From: Paulownia fortunei
Taxonomy: Eukaryota > Streptophyta > Magnoliopsida > Lamiales > Paulowniaceae
NCBI GenBank assembly: GCA_019321725.1
Contig: CM033110.1
Location: 22,313,210 to 22,377,209 of the forward strand
DNA length: 64,000 nucleotides
Direction of reading: 5' to 3'
The notes under the pieces were generated by a model. That model was not told the DNA's origin and did no database searches. It saw only the letters and a program-made list of their open reading frames with translations. Position numbers and translations under genes: made by a program. Shown here one piece after another: positions 1-13,922 of this stretch. How positions within the stretch are numbered: position 1 is the first letter of the stretch; every line of letters begins with the position of its first letter.

Positions 1-3000
1 TTAATAACTTGCTTTTACCTTTTTATTTGTTTCTTCCATCTAGGGTTTACACGTCCTTGTCATTGGCATAGAGATGAATTCAATAACTGCATCAACAGAA
101 GAAGCAGAAGAACAGTAGAACAGTCGAGATAAGACAATTCTGAGTTGCTTCCACACAAAGGGATTGGTCTGATTTCCTCCCTCCCTTTTGTGGGTACCCT
201 AGAATAACTCACTGTCATATCATTGATACTTATTCTTTTGGCCGCCATCATCTCTTTTATGAAACTACATTTTTTATTTATAATACGAATTTTAATTAAT
301 AGGACATTAGTCAATTTTTATCCCATTTGTGAGCATCAACAATTACTAACAACTCTCAACAACACAGTTATATCATAATTTCTTCTTTAACTATCTTGAT
401 TGATCAAACAACTGCTAATCATAACTAAACAGTTATAATGTGTGTCGGATCAGTGTCAGAGAGACAATTCCGAACGACTGAATTGTCTTCTCTATGATGA
501 TAGAGATGCTAAAGATATACAGAGGGTGAAGAGATGATGGTGATAGTGAGCTTACCAGATGCAGCAGAGGGACCCTCTCGGGTTTTCTAATCAATTGGCT
601 TGCAGCCTTGATTTTAAATGTAATTGTTAATGGTACAAAACTTGTACTCATTTTAGTAGCTACAATATGCAAAAATAGTGTGCCTCTATGAAATGGGCCA
701 AGAACCCATCAGGCATTGCACTCATAGATGGTGATGGGCATGCGCGAATTGCAACTGTAGACGGATAATAACCACACACTGAGTGCGTGCTCCCTGCACA
801 AGGCTTTAGGTGACCCCCCCCCCCCCCCCCCCCGATTGCATGTTTTCTATTCTAAGATCGTTTTTTCATGTTGATTCGTATATCATGTCCGAAATACATT
901 ATACTTATGAAGAATGGTCGTCGAAATATTGCAAGACATGGCAACAATCAAGCTGGTGAAATAGAAAAAAAAAAAAAGACATGGACCTGCAGCGTTTCCA
1001 CCCAGTGCACACATACAGCTGCAGCTGCGAATAGGGTTTTCTTGGACAGAGTGTAAATTTAAATTGTTTACAGTGATTGTAAGTCCAACAGTTTGCTTAA
1101 ATCTTACTATATGTGATTGTAATAAATTATCTAGAGTAAAAATGAGGTTTCATGAGTGAGCAATGGAATGGCAGAACCTTTTCGAGGCTGCTTTTAAGCA
1201 TGTATGATCACATTTGCTCAATATATAATGTGCCAGCTTATTGATCACACACAAATGTGGTATTATCATATAAAGGCGCCTCGTGATTTCAGGCATCTAC
1301 ATTGTTTGCCATGGAATGTTGTAATCTTGTGTCTTATTTCTTCCATCTGGCTTTCTGCACAAATGTTTGCTTATTCTAACAGCTCCATGTAATTCTGTAA
1401 CACTCAAACAACTAAAAGTTATTTTACTAAATGTTTCTCAAGTTTTGAATCATGTAAATCTAAACATCTTTAGCTTTTAAACTAAACTTTTAATACAACT
1501 AGAACAGGAAAGTACGTGCAAATACATTCTCATCAATCATCAAAGAACTTGGTCCTAGTGCTTAGTGTTGTCTAGGCACAAGCTCCATAGTTAGTACAAT
1601 GGCGGTGAAAAGACACCATGTCCAGCCACTAAATGGTAAACGAACTTCTTGAGAACAATTATCATTCTAGAAAACCAAATGTTTGTCACCAAGATATAGT
1701 ACTGTATTACCACCATACACTTGACTATCTTCGACACTGCTCAAATTCTATCCTGATAAGCTTCAAATGAAAGTACGAGACTCCCAATTTTTCTTTCCCA
1801 GAGAGAGAGAGAGAGGATGTAAAACGGTGAAGCACAGTGCTACATAGGCCCAGATACAACACACCTATCAAACCCTTATCTTCATCATGTGAATAGATGG
1901 ACCCATGACCTATCCAAGCTTACCCACTATTAATATATACTACTCCCTTTAATAAACATCAAAAACCGTAAACTTCAGTTGTAATTGCTCAGTAGACTAA
2001 TCAGCATAAGGTAGCTTTTCATTTCCTACAAAAGACAGGTAAAATAAGTTTGAAGTTTTTGGTGAAAAATGAAATGGTATCCAATTGACCAAAAAGTTAT
2101 ATACTCCAGTGGAAATACATTTACATTTATCAGATGTCAAATCATAAAGATGTCTTCCTTTGCTAGGCTAAAATATAAAAATCAACTGCACGACATCTCA
2201 AATAATTCAAGAGCGGAGAAAATTATAACATGCGGATTGTTGAATTTGATCTCAAGAAACTGTACAAGCTTCAAGAGCCTTCATTACATTCAAATTTCAG
2301 AATACAGGAGAAGCAGTGAGCCACTTCTCTCAATGTCATTCAAAAATATAAAGCAGCATGGAAGTCGCACAATATTCCATTAAGGCAACAATACATTATT
2401 GGGAAAAGAACTTGATACAAAAGTACATTTCATGTCATGAACCCTCTTGTCTCAGTTAAGATAAATCTGAATATGTCAAACAGAGACGAGGATGGGAAAA
2501 TATCGAAATATAGAGTACTAGGAAGCAGAAAAAACCCACTGCATGAAACCAGGCTGACCTTTCTAAACTTCACCCATGTAAACTTTAAGCAGCCCAATTA
2601 GCTGTCGCAGCTCACAAGCCTGTTACATAAAGAAAATGACCCTAAGCACATTCAAATAGTAATTCAGAACTTCCTATTCTCTGAAGCAAGAAATTGGAGA
2701 TGGAGAAGACTGATGAAGGGAGCCAGCCAGCCCAAATTTCCAAATGTGAAAAGATATGTAGATATTGCAAATTCAATTCAAGTACTACTCAGGTAAGACG
2801 CTTATCTACACCAAGAAAGCATGATTGCGATGAATATGACTCTGTATATTGTACAGTTTTGGTCAATTCAGAATCAGGTGCAGTCTGATTCTTATTGGTA
2901 ACTACAAATTTGGCCCTCAGATTTCAACTTCAGCTATCACCGTCAGAGATTGATTAGGTATTAAAAAGTCGTACTGAACGAGTATTAGGCAGCCCTAGGT

Positions 3001-4509
3001 GGATACAACTTCCAGGTAGGCACTCGATTATACAAGTAGGGTCTGGGAAATAGGATTAGAACACAATTTGGAACATGATAAGGTTCAGGAAGACAGGTAA
3101 CCAGGTTCTGATCTCAGAAGAGAAAAAAAGAAAAAAAGGTAGCCAACCTGTGGCAACTTGAACTTCAAATTGGGGCTGCAGGTGTCCCTAATCTTTTATT
3201 TAGAGAACACTACTGACTAATTTAGGTCCAATTGAAGATCCCAAATGAAGTGCATGAAATTCAAAGTTTGAGCCACAGGCATACTACAGCAACATAACAC
3301 AACCTCCAAGTCTTATTCTCAACAAGAATTCCTGTATGATATTTATTCCAGACACCCCCTACAATTGGATTAATTTATAGCCCTCTTCTTTAGCAATAAT
3401 TCCATACTGTCTTTAGCATAGCTGTAGCTAAGCAACAAAATAAGTACAAAACAAGAAATGCATTCAAAACTAATTCAAATAAAAGTCTATAGGAACTTTT
3501 GGCACTGAAGGGTGAAAGCTCAAAATAGATTATAGCATTTAGTAAAAATAGTCTGAAGATAATACGAGTCCAATTATCAAGAAAAACTAATCTTAAATGA
3601 CCTAATTGAAGGACCAATCTCATGGGGAAACTAATATCCTTAACTTTTTAGTTTACACAATCCAATCTACAGCAGTATTGGATAGTTGAAATTCACCTTT
3701 TACATATTCATTCAGTCAATTGCCAAGAGCTGTACTCACGTAACTGAAAAAGGGAGAAGGAAGTGGTTTAATACTTATATTTACGACTTACCGTTTGGTC
3801 AAGTTCTTAATCCGTAGATGACATGAAGTATTACAAAGATATTTTCTTAACACACATATCAATATCACAAGCTTCAGTTCATCAACAATGCAATCCGCTA
3901 TTGATATATTACTTACTATAGACAATCCAACATCCACATAAATGAAACATAAACTACACAGATCAGGCAAGGCAGAAGTAGTCCTGTAGCACTGTCATGC
4001 AACTTCTGATCAGCATGGAATGATCAAAAGTTTGATTAATCTACATCTGCTAACCTTTCCTTTCAGCAACAGGTAAAACATACTTGTATTATTGGCAACA
4101 TTGTATTCTTCACAGACTTTACTATATAAGCATCCATAGTATGACAAAGTTCAGATATAAATTACTAATCCTTCAAAAGAGTTGAAAGCAAATCTGGTAA
4201 GATCTCAAACATGCTTCAATCCATTCCACACTGGCATGAATGAAGCCGCTCGCTCCATCTCATGATTCAAAGATCAATAGTCTTACAAATATAACTCATA
4301 TTTAAACATCAATCTCCATCAGATAAAAAATCATATCAGTAAAGAAATCATTATTATAACTCATAAGTGAAACAAACCATATACTCAACCATCCATTCAA
4401 CATTAAAACAGCTAAAAACAATCAATTTTAAATAGCCGCAATAATCAAAACACCATTTATCAAAATAAAACACATATAACTTAATAAAATAAAAACCATA
4501 CCTGACAAT
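1..4509. other. Intergenic or transcribed flank, no confident gene
   Basis: I recognise no protein in this stretch; all open frames are short and unlike known families. It contains a 20-base C run (814-833) and a short GA run near 1801. On the minus strand, downstream of the complex I gene, there are good splice-like signals. These are a donor CAG/GTATGG just after that gene's stop (about 4503), donors near 3792 and 3912, a pyrimidine-rich acceptor at about 3746 and an acceptor at about 2623. They could be 3'-UTR introns or part of an unrecognised small gene. Confidence 0.4.
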
Positions 4510-4890
4510 TTATTTCTGGTATCCGCCACCAATGGCATTCTCATCCTCAACAACTTTTGCAGTCAAGTACGGCCTGGGAAAATCACTCAGATCGAAAGTC
4601 TTCTCCTTCATCATCTTCTCCACGTCAGCCTTCTTCAAAACGGTGCGTTTAATGGGGGGTCGGTTCCGGCGCTGGTCGCGGGCGAAGTACTTGATGTCGT
4701 AAACTGTTTCTGGGAGGGAGGTGGGCACGATGGCTTTAGCGGGGGTGGTGGCGGGGCAGAAGAGGCGGTATTCCGTCGCCTTTGGGATGGATGAGAGATA
4801 TTCTGGATCGGCGACGGGGCCCGTGATTTCCCAGGGTTTTTTTATGTAGCGACGGAGGGTTTGGATTAGGGATTTTGCAGCGGACGCCAT
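4510..4890 (-). CDS. Complex I subunit B14.5a / NDUFA7-like protein
   Basis: This encodes a 126-aa small basic protein, likely an accessory subunit of mitochondrial respiratory complex I (NADH:ubiquinone oxidoreductase), acting at the inner mitochondrial membrane. What I see: an N-terminal MASAAKSLIQTLRRYIKKP resembling the NDUFA7 start, a central YFARDQRRNRPP matching the animal YxxRDGRRxxxPP segment, and a closing FPRPYL like the family's terminal PYL, followed by a plant extension ending GGGYQK. An upstream in-frame ATG (at 4914) would add eight residues. I chose the inner start because it matches the family N-terminus. The coding part is one exon. A donor-like CAG/GTATGG sits a few bases after the TAA, so a 3'-UTR intron is possible. 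The assignment rests on remembered family motifs, not an alignment. Confidence 0.7.
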   Translation of the reverse strand: MASAAKSLIQTLRRYIKKPWEITGPVADPEYLSSIPKATEYRLFCPATTPAKAIVPTSLPETVYDIKYFARDQRRNRPPIKRTVLKKADVEKMMKEKTFDLSDFPRPYLTAKVVEDENAIGGGYQK

Positions 4891-4914
4891 TGCAGAATTG
4901 GGGATTTTCTTCAA

Positions 4915-6500
4915 CGTGACTGAGCCCTGTTTCAGAAGTTATGAATGGTGGGGAGAAAAATAAGAAATCTTAGTAAATGCAACGCAGAGTCGCTGTAGTT
5001 AAACCGCGACTCTTGTGAGCTGAAGCGTATGAAATTTTTATATTTCCTGAAAAAATTTAGATATTTATAAGTACAATAAAATTATTTTCCCCATTTTACA
5101 TATAGATATTCGAAACTTTTTTCCAAAGGTTAAAATATGTCCTAAATATTGTCTTCCAAAAATTTTCAGATCATTCTAACGGCAACCCGAAGAAAAAACA
5201 ATTAAGGCAAGTTTATTTGCGACTAAAAATTGTGCATAAAACAATATCATAACTATAATTTAAAAGAAGTCAATAAATTGAAAAAAAAAATAGAAAAGAA
5301 TGCTTGATAATTGCCAATCTAACAAGTGGTCATAGTCATGTAAAATATTTATAATTAAAATTTTATTCTGCATTGGGGATTTTCTTCAAAAGGTGAAGAA
5401 GGTAAACACCAATTTGAAAGGAGGACACATACGAAAGGTGAAGAAGGTTAGAAAAAAAAAAATTATTTATATGTGATTGTAAAAAAGATAGATTGACTAA
5501 ATTCAAATTTTCTAAACCAAAACTATTGCCACAAATTTTTTGAGATTAGAATTTGCTATATTAATAGAGTGAAAATCAATTAAAATTCTTTTGAGTAAAT
5601 TGAAAGTCTAAAGTTTGACAATCAATGAAAAAATTTCTACATAACTTGCAAAATTATAAAATCTAGAGTTAAGCAAAAATATTACAAACCACAATATATT
5701 GCGTCTAGTATAAAAACATAGATTTAATTTGAAAATTTCAAGCCCAATTTAATATAATATTAGACTGCTTGTTATTGCAAAGAGGGAGTTCGGGTTGGTT
5801 GTTTGCTTCATTCTCAACGAGCCTTTCCTTTTCTAAGTTCATATGTTATTTATTTTCATTTGTACTAGACTTTCAAGTTATTTAGATTTGAGTTTTCAGA
5901 AACAATGCCAGAATGATGTGGAGAAAATTTGTCTTAGGTGCAAATAGTCAATTATGGGGATTATCTTTAAATTAAAAATGTCCAAGATACGATGAGGGAG
6001 TCTCATCCCTTTGACGAACAATTCAGGTTTTAGAGAACTTCTAATTTTAAAAAATAATTAAAAAATTAAAAATTTATTTTTTATATTTACGTGAAGAGCT
6101 ATTTATAATTGAATAGATGGATAATAAAGATTTGTTTATAATTTTTATCGATTGTAAAATATTAAAAAAACTTCATACTACACATATAGTGCATGTGTAC
6201 TGCAACAAAGATTGAGAGGCAATGTGGTAATATGTCATATATATTTATTATTTTTTGGCCTTTTAATATTAATTAATATTTATTTTTATTTTTCCTAATT
6301 TATCTTATAATTTAGTTTTAGAGGATTATTTTTAGAAGGCAGATTTACCGCAAGTTATGATCTATTCCCCATCTTATTCCATTCATTTTATTTAATTAAG
6401 ATTATAATTATCTCAAAAATTGAAGGAAAAAAAAGGCAGCTTAACTTTTTAAAATGAATTTGTTTTTAAATGGAGAACCCATTTTAATGTAAATTGAATT
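4915..6500. other. AT-rich intergenic region between divergent genes
   Basis: This spacer lies between the minus-strand complex I gene and the plus-strand G3BP-like gene and must hold both promoters. It is AT-rich with simple A and T runs. A short phrase (gaaggtgaagaaggt, GGGGATTTTCTTCAA) near 5370-5450 repeats part of the upstream complex I leader. I see no coding sequence. Confidence 0.5.
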
Positions 6501-6590
6501 CAAATGACAAGCCCTAGCTGTCCAAGACTCTATACTGGAAGCTTCTCTTACTCTCGCTCGTCTCGCTCACAATCAGTCCCTTGTTTGTGT

Positions 6591-6594
<4 letters not shown>

Positions 6595-6626
<32 letters not shown>
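6595..6626 (+). repeat. (CT)n microsatellite in 5' leader of the G3BP-like gene
   Basis: Sixteen CT units lie in the presumed non-coding first exon (about 6510-6739), which ends at a donor CAG/GTATTT. CT-rich leaders just downstream of transcription starts are common in plant genes, and a similar tract (reversed) precedes the RPK2-like gene. Confidence 0.8.
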
Positions 6627-6632
<6 letters not shown>

Positions 6633-7745
6633 CCAAAATTCTCTCGCTGTCTTTTTCTCTCTCTACAGTCTACACTCAATCGACCACTCATTGTTCGTCA
6701 CTCTCTCTCTCCATTTCCGAACTAAGTTCCATTAATCAGGTATTTATTCTCATTTAATTAACCAGATCATGTCGAGGTTACTGTTTATTTGATTTGTTTA
6801 TTTTCTTTTGTGACGGCATCAGTGATATTCGTGAAGTTTTTTCTCTCCGCCTTTCAATTGGTCGAAAACGTGTGCTTATGTGAATCGAAAGATTTGCTGA
6901 TTAATTTGTTCGTTCTCGGTGCCTTTTGATTCCTGGGTTTTGTTCTTGATTCCTTTCACGGTTAGATCTGCTGGTGGAATTAGTAAAAAACTGATAATTG
7001 GTTAGTTTTCGTTGAGGGATTTTGAGTTTTATGTGAATGTTACTGCATAAAAGACTTGCATTTTAGGAAAAGTTGTCGGGGTTGATAGTGTGATACAGAA
7101 ATTAAGCGATTAGGGTTTGTAGGAAAATGTAGGAAAATGTCGATTCTTTCTCAATTGTTTGTAGTAGTTAAAGATGATGGTTTTTTAGTTCTGTTTCTTC
7201 TGCCGTGCTGTGATTTTGGTTCTTAGTTGAAACTATGTGCGTGCCTTTCATTCAGTAATAAATGATAATCCATACTCGTGGTGATTTGGGTTTATGGTTG
7301 TTTTAGAGGGTGTTAGGTTTTGTTGCTTGTCACGTTTTGTTTCATTGACCTTTTGATTTCACAAATTGCCACTGGTTGCACAGGCTAACATTCCAATTTT
7401 TTCGGATAAATTTTTGGCTTCATTATCACAAGTAATGCCTGTTCGAATTTTAGACATTTTCAACCTAAAACTGGTGGCAATAATTGCTACTTAACTTACA
7501 TGCGAGAAAGTATAACCACCCGGAGTCAGTTAACTCATGCTAAAGGAATCTATTTCAGGATTTTTAGGCTTTTGTATCTATTTATCTTAGCTTATACCAT
7601 TCCATGTTGTTTCTGAAAATTATGAACCAGAATGCAGATAAGAGTACTGTGGGGCTCTTCTGCACTGTCTTTTCTCTTCCCATTTTGTATGTGAAAAGAG
7701 TTGAAATGAGATTCCATTCTAACATTTTATTAGCTTCTGGTAGGA

Positions 7746-10700
7746 ATGGCCATGCAAACTGCAAGTCCTCCGCCAGCTCCCAGTGCTCAAGTGGTTGGAA
7801 ATGCTTTTGTTGAGCAGTATTACCATATTCTCCATCACTCTCCTGAGTTGGTTTACCGATTTTACCAGGATACAAGTGTGTTGAGTCGCCCAGATCCTAA
7901 TGGCCTTATGACGACTGTGACAACTATGAAAGTAAGTTTATTAGAATTGTACAGAATGTCGATTTTATCCCTGCATTAGTTCTTTTCATCGTCAAGTTTT
8001 TTTTTAATTATTTATTTACCCTTTCTCTTTTGCGGATTTGCTGCAATTTCTTTGGGCAGTGGTTTTCCGGAGGCCATTCGGCCTTAGAGAGCTTCACATT
8101 TATCACAGAGCACTTGCATTACTGGTAGAATGAATTTTACATGCATGATACATTCATAGATGACTAGCTGTATGTACATTATTCTGTTATGCTATGCCCG
8201 CTCCTTTTGTTAAAATATATTGGAGTCCTTTTGGTTGTGGAAGATTTTTTATGCTATTTGAATCAGTTTCTGGCACTCTTTTACCAATATATTAAATTAC
8301 TATATAGTTGTTATGATAAAGCTGCTGTAAACTTCAACTGTAGTTTACAAATCAAAACGGCTAAAACTGATATTTCAACTTGACATAGGTTGATGGACGA
8401 AAATTGATCTCACTGATTAGATGATGACTGTTAGTAATTTAGTCAAAAATCTCATTCTGATTAATACTGCTACCTGTGAAAAGAAACACTATATTGAAGC
8501 AGAATGTGTAAATGCGTTCATGCAAGATCTATATAATGACTCATCTCTGTAAATGTCAGCATCCCCGAATTAATATGGTATATAGAACAACAGTCTGGAA
8601 TTGTAGTTAGTGGTCATGTCTTTTGAAAAAAAAAAAGTACATGGATTTCCTCCTTTTCCTGAAGCAATATTTTGCAGGGAAATACATTATATTTCGCTCT
8701 CATACTCGCAGATTAGGTTCTGTAGTCGGCGGTGACGAAGCGAGGGGACTTGTCAATTAGGAGTGAGATCAAAAGTTAGAAGGAATGATCTCTTTGATTG
8801 TTAAAGGTTTAAACATATGAATAATATATTGATGTCACAACATTAAGAAAACAAACATAATATCTACAAATATCTTAATCTGAATGAGCTTGTGTTATAT
8901 TTATTTTTGACAATAGGATGAAATTATAATGAACAGAATTTTTTATGGCGAATGCCATTTTGCCTACCATTGTTTGGAGTGAAAGTCAAAGGGATATACA
9001 TCACCTTTTTTAGTGGGTTCTAAAGATAGCAGTGAAGTAAAACTGGAAAGGTGTGATACTACTTGCAGCCCACTTCTTTCTCCTTCAAATTGATAGGAGA
9101 GTTAGATTAAAGCAATAAAGAAACTCAAACAACAGTGAATGGACTAAGGAAAGAAGAGTATGCTAGCCTACTAAAATAAAAGTCGGTTATGAAAGGAGAT
9201 GAAGAAAAGAAGAGTATGATAGTAAGTGTTAAATATAACAATTTCTTCCCTCTAATTTTGTCTTCTTTGTTTTTTATCAGTCTCCTCTTTCTTGCTTAGA
9301 TGGCATAGGAAAAAAATTATATTCCTGCAGAGGAAATGCACCTTTTCTGTCATCCTCATTGCCTTCCCCTTCATTAACAATAGTGTTAGTGCATTAGTTA
9401 CTCTTTTCATGAGATGATTTGGAAGTGTAGCATAGATAATGAAGAGGAATGTGTTATTTTTTGCAGAAAATATTCTGAACTCAAGACAAATGATAAAGGT
9501 AATGGGTTTTGGGGAGAAAACAGAATTAGCTTCCATGTGGACTTATACAAGTCCTTATTCTATATGGGAAGAAGTTATCCTGACTTAAAATGAGAACTGG
9601 TATGATGCCCTGCCTTTGGTAAAATAACCTGACTTTAGTATGTTATGGGTCTTGCTATACACAAACTTGACTGAACCCGGTCTGAAGTTGTCGGACCGTA
9701 GACAAAGCGAGCAGAGCCCAGGAAACAGGGAAGCCTGTCATAAAGCAGTCGAATAGAAGTAGAAGACTGCTGGCCTGAGAGATTTAGCTAGAAATTTTGT
9801 TGGTGAAAGCTCCTGTATTAGCAGTTTCTGTTTACTTAAAACATGTGAGACTTGTAATAATTAGATAAATTTAGGTTGAATTATTAATTTTACTGTGGAG
9901 CTTGATTCCAAATTCTTATATTCAAACACTTATTTCTTGATTGCTTAGTAAGCTCGCCGCTACAAGTTTGGAACTGATACAAACAGGTCAGTTCCAAACA
10001 CCAGGATGCTTCGAAGGATGAGTTTTAAGATATTAAAACATTATTGGTTCCATTTGATTTACAGAAGAAATATGCAAAATTTGCTTCCCAAAAAAAGTGA
10101 TTCTAATAAAATTAAGCCAAAAAATAAAAGAATTTTCTATGACTGTTTATGTGTGAAATCTCTTAAAAAATTTTGAGTAGTAAATGAATGAATGGGTAGG
10201 TTGAAATTTTTGCACATCCTATACCTTTTGCAGGAAGAGATGCAAGGATTCAAGCAAACTCTTATTGGAAGATACTGTTTCCCTTGATTTTCCTGCTATG
10301 CAAGGAAACTGAAAATTGAATAAATGCAGTTTCTGCATCATTCATTCCATTGCATTAAACTTTGATCGTTCTCAATTTTCACTTGCTAAATTCTTATGGT
10401 TTAGTCAGATGCCCTAATTTTGATCAAAGAAATTACTATATTACTTAAGTTAATTTTCCGTACATTCGTAGATTCTGGTTTTGATTCTTATGCGACAACT
10501 AGTAAGATAAACTTTGCTCTGTTTTCATGTTGTACCAGAGTATAAATGATAAAATATGTTCCTTGGACTACAAAAACTACAAGGCAGAGATAAAGACTGC
10601 TGATGCACAGGATTCTTATAAGGAAGGAGTGATGGTGCTGGTAACTGGCTGCTTGACTGGAAAGGACAACCTAAGAAAGAAATTCACACAGACCTTTTTT

Positions 10701-13496
10701 CTTGCTCCTCAAGACAAAGGGTACTATGTTTTAAATGATGTTTTTAGGTATGTGGAAGAGAGTGAACCAGACATTAGTGCAGGGGTGGTAATTGGAGTTG
10801 ATGAGACACCATCTAGTCCTGTGGCCCAAGATCCAGGTTGGTTTTATCATTGCTTTTTGTTCTACCATCTATGGTTTTAAGGTTACTTTTTTTTAGCCTT
10901 TTCATCACCTTCATTTTGTTTCCAGAGCCCGCTCAAGTGGTTGATTCCCCCAATGTGAACCATGCAATTTCCCCAGTGGACGAAGTTGAGATTATTGAGG
11001 AGAATACCGATGACCAAGTGATTGATGAGAGACAAGCTAATGATACAGATATTTGGGTAGATGCTGAATCTCATTTAGATGAGAATCATGTATCCGTGGT
11101 TGCAGAATCAGTTACTTCTTCATCCCAGGAGGATGCTCCAAAGAAATCATATGCGTCAATTGTTAGTTCACAGACGAAGAAGGGGCCAACCAAAGTCTAT
11201 GTTCCTGCTAACACAGCAAAATTAGCTCCAGCAAAAACTGAGAAGCAACCACTCAACTCAGCTACAGAGGCTTCAGGCTCTGAATCATCAGCCCCTAGTG
11301 CACCTGTTAATGCACCAGAAAGTAAAGATGCTCAGGACGAAGGTATTTTGTTTTCACAGTTATTTGCCATACTTATGTGTACGAACAAGCACCATGAACC
11401 TCAATATTTATGATTAGGAAGCATCCATTCTTGAGCTCTTCTTCCAAAACTCTGATTATCTTTTATTTGCCTTTTTTCTTTACAGTTGAGGGTCACTCTA
11501 TATATATCCGCAATTTGCCTCTAAATGTTACAGTTGCTCAGCTTGAAGCTGAATTTCAGAAATTTGGAACTATTAAGCCAAATGGGGTCCAAGTCAGAAG
11601 TAATAGGGTTGGTTTACCACAACTTGTTTTACTCTGTTGTTCCAATGGCTTAGTGTGTGCTGATACTCACACCATAGCTCCTTTCTTTTCAGCAACAAGG
11701 ATTCTGTTTTGGCTTCGTTGAATTTCAAGAATTTAGCTCCATGCAAAGTGCAATTAAGGTATGTGCTCTTCAGATTCTTCTTTTCTCTTGTTTGGTTTTC
11801 AGATTGCATTCAGATTCAAGACTAATTAATGAGTTACCACCTTAATCTTGATTAAGAGATGTGTGAGAGGTCTCTTGAATTCTGAAATGCCTCTGTAACA
11901 TGTATTTTCATTCTCAGAAAGCTTCTATCTTCTGTTCCTGGCTTGGTTGTAATTCTTAGTTGCTCTCTTTGCTTCATGGTGTAAGCTAATGTAAGGGATA
12001 AGTGAGTCATTATTGTTGGAGCTTGGACGGGATTTTAAATTTGGAGTCAAGTTCAATTTGATTTCAGACATTTTTATACCCTTATTGTGCCAAGGAAATT
12101 TATATACAGTAATATGCCTCAAAACTTAGATTTTGCTGTTCCTTCCTTCGATCCTTTAATATATATATTTTTCATTTTTTCATTTTTTCATTTTTTTTCA
12201 TTTTTTTTTTTTTGGGTGCCTACCTCAATTCTTTACCTGCCTCAAAATGTCTAATATCCCATATTGGTTCTGAAACTTGAAGGTACTTTTTAATCTTGAT
12301 TCTGCAATTTTTTTTTTTTTTGCTTACTATTGCATTATACAAGTTTGTCAAAGTTTGCTGTCTTGAGGTTTCAGCCATCTTATTCTATAACAATCCTGTA
12401 ATTGGATGCAAAATAAGCTATTTTCTGTTATCATTGTCTTTTCATTTCCACCTCTTGAAACCATGATGCTCCAGCTTCTCCACCTTTGTTTTCCAGCAGA
12501 TATCATGGTGTATTTAGCTTCAGTAGTGGAGTCTATATCCAAAACAGTTCTGAATGTTCTCCTGTTTTCTCTTCCACCTTATATTCAGGAGAGTAGAACT
12601 TTTCATACTGACATGGTTGATGAGGTCCCATTAAATAATTTTCTTGGTTCCTTGATTTTGCTCAGATTCCCAATGTTATTATCCATGCTTAAGGCATTTC
12701 TCCATGTTTTTGAGCGACTCAATCTTTAAAGCGCTTATGCAATAGTTATAAATTGAGATAATTGAGTGGCTATATTTTCCCATCTAGGAATGAAAACCTG
12801 TATGCTTATTTTATGAAAGCCACTGCATGGAGAGATGATGCTGATACCTGGCCATTTTGCTTGAGTTCCCATCAGTGTCTACTATAAAACTCCATGTAGC
12901 ATTGGAGCCTGACAAAAATTAGTATGGGAATTTGCTACTAACTGGATTTTCTGATAGATGAACTAGTATTTTTTTTTTTTTTAATTATTTTCCTTTTTTG
13001 TGTTGTTTTAATATTGCTTCTTCAGGCTTCTCCTATAACAATTGGGGATCGTCAAGCTGCTGTGGAGATAAAGAGGACAACCACTAGAGGTGAGCCAAAG
13101 GCATTACTTTTCATTATTTCTGTTCCAAGTTCTAGAAACATGGAGTACTTAAATATTTTAATACAAAAGGGCATGAGATGCAACACTTCATAACCAATTA
13201 TCCCTAATTCCCCATGTACTGTAAACTCGTATATTCAAGATTCATTCGTGTGATATAGCCATTGTTTCTGTACAGTTGGCAGTGGGAGGGGTCGATTTAC
13301 TTCTTCACGTGGAGGGTTTCGTAATGACAGCTTCAGAGGTCGTGGGAACTTTAGTGGTGTTTGGACGTATGTTAGAAATGATAGCTTCAGGGGTCGTGGA
13401 AACTTTATCAGTGGGAACAGTGGAGAAGGTTATCAACAAGGAAGAGGGAGGGGTGGCCGTCGTTTCAGCCCAAGTCAGAATTCTGCTTTAACATAA
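7746..13496 (+). CDS. NTF2-RRM RNA-binding protein (G3BP-like)
   Basis: Coding exons: 7746-7931, 10539-10836, 10926-11342, 11486-11607, 11693-11758, 13026-13089 and 13276-13496. All junctions are GT/AG and in phase, giving 457 aa. A non-coding first exon is likely near 6510-6739, with the ATG two bases after a splice acceptor. Domains: NTF2-like fold at about residues 14-135 (VGNAFVEQYYHILH, VLVTGCLTGKDN, FFLAPQDKGYYVLNDVFRY), an acidic low-complexity linker to about 300, one RRM at about 302-384 (RNP2-like IYIRNL, RNP1-like GFCFGFVEF), and an RGG/RG-rich tail to the end with two NDSFRGRGNF repeats. This is the architecture of G3BP, which binds RNA and nucleates stress granules in the cytoplasm. 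Plant homologues are linked to stress and immunity. Intron 2 is unusually long (2.6 kb). The exon model is from reading, not transcript data. Confidence 0.9.
7932..10538 (+). other. Long second coding intron of the G3BP-like gene
   Basis: This 2.6-kb intron splits the NTF2 domain between codons 62 and 63 (AAA/GTAAGT ... TACCAG/AGT). I see no coding sequence or clear transposon ends inside. A more GC-balanced island near 9640-9790 stands out from the AT-rich surroundings but matches nothing I recognise. Confidence 0.6.
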
Positions 13497-13922
13497 ATGG
13501 TGGACTTGAGAAATATTGGAGACAATTTTGACAGAGTTCTCACTGTCAATGTGAGCACCTGAAACATAAAAAGTTAGTGCTGGTAGTCATATCAACTTAA
13601 TCCCTTTTTTTTTTGGTCTCTCCTTCAATCCTTCAAAATTTTAAGCTGGGGGTTGCCTCACAATGAAAATGGCGTTTAGTGTAGTACGAGTCAGTCATTC
13701 TTTCTAACAGAATTTTGTCTAGGAAGGATTTTCGCAGCTTAGAGGAATGTAACTTGCAATAACTAAACGTTATATCTGATGGTGAAAAAAATTAAATTAA
13801 TAAGTTATATTTAGTCTTTTATAAATGTTGCTGAATCGATAATTACCACGACCCAAATGTTTGATATGAAAAAGAATATATAATCAATATTTCATCTCTT
13901 TTCATCTCCTAATTCAAGAAGC
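13497..13922. other. 3' flank of the G3BP-like gene
   Basis: This holds the 3' UTR and short spacer up to the left edge of the duplicated receptor-kinase unit. I see no gene here. Confidence 0.5.

Noticed and set aside
10838..10925. Coding reading through the intron between G3BP exons 3 and 4
   Set aside because: The open frame is accidental; GT/AG borders at 10837 and 10925 restore the phase and family sequence.
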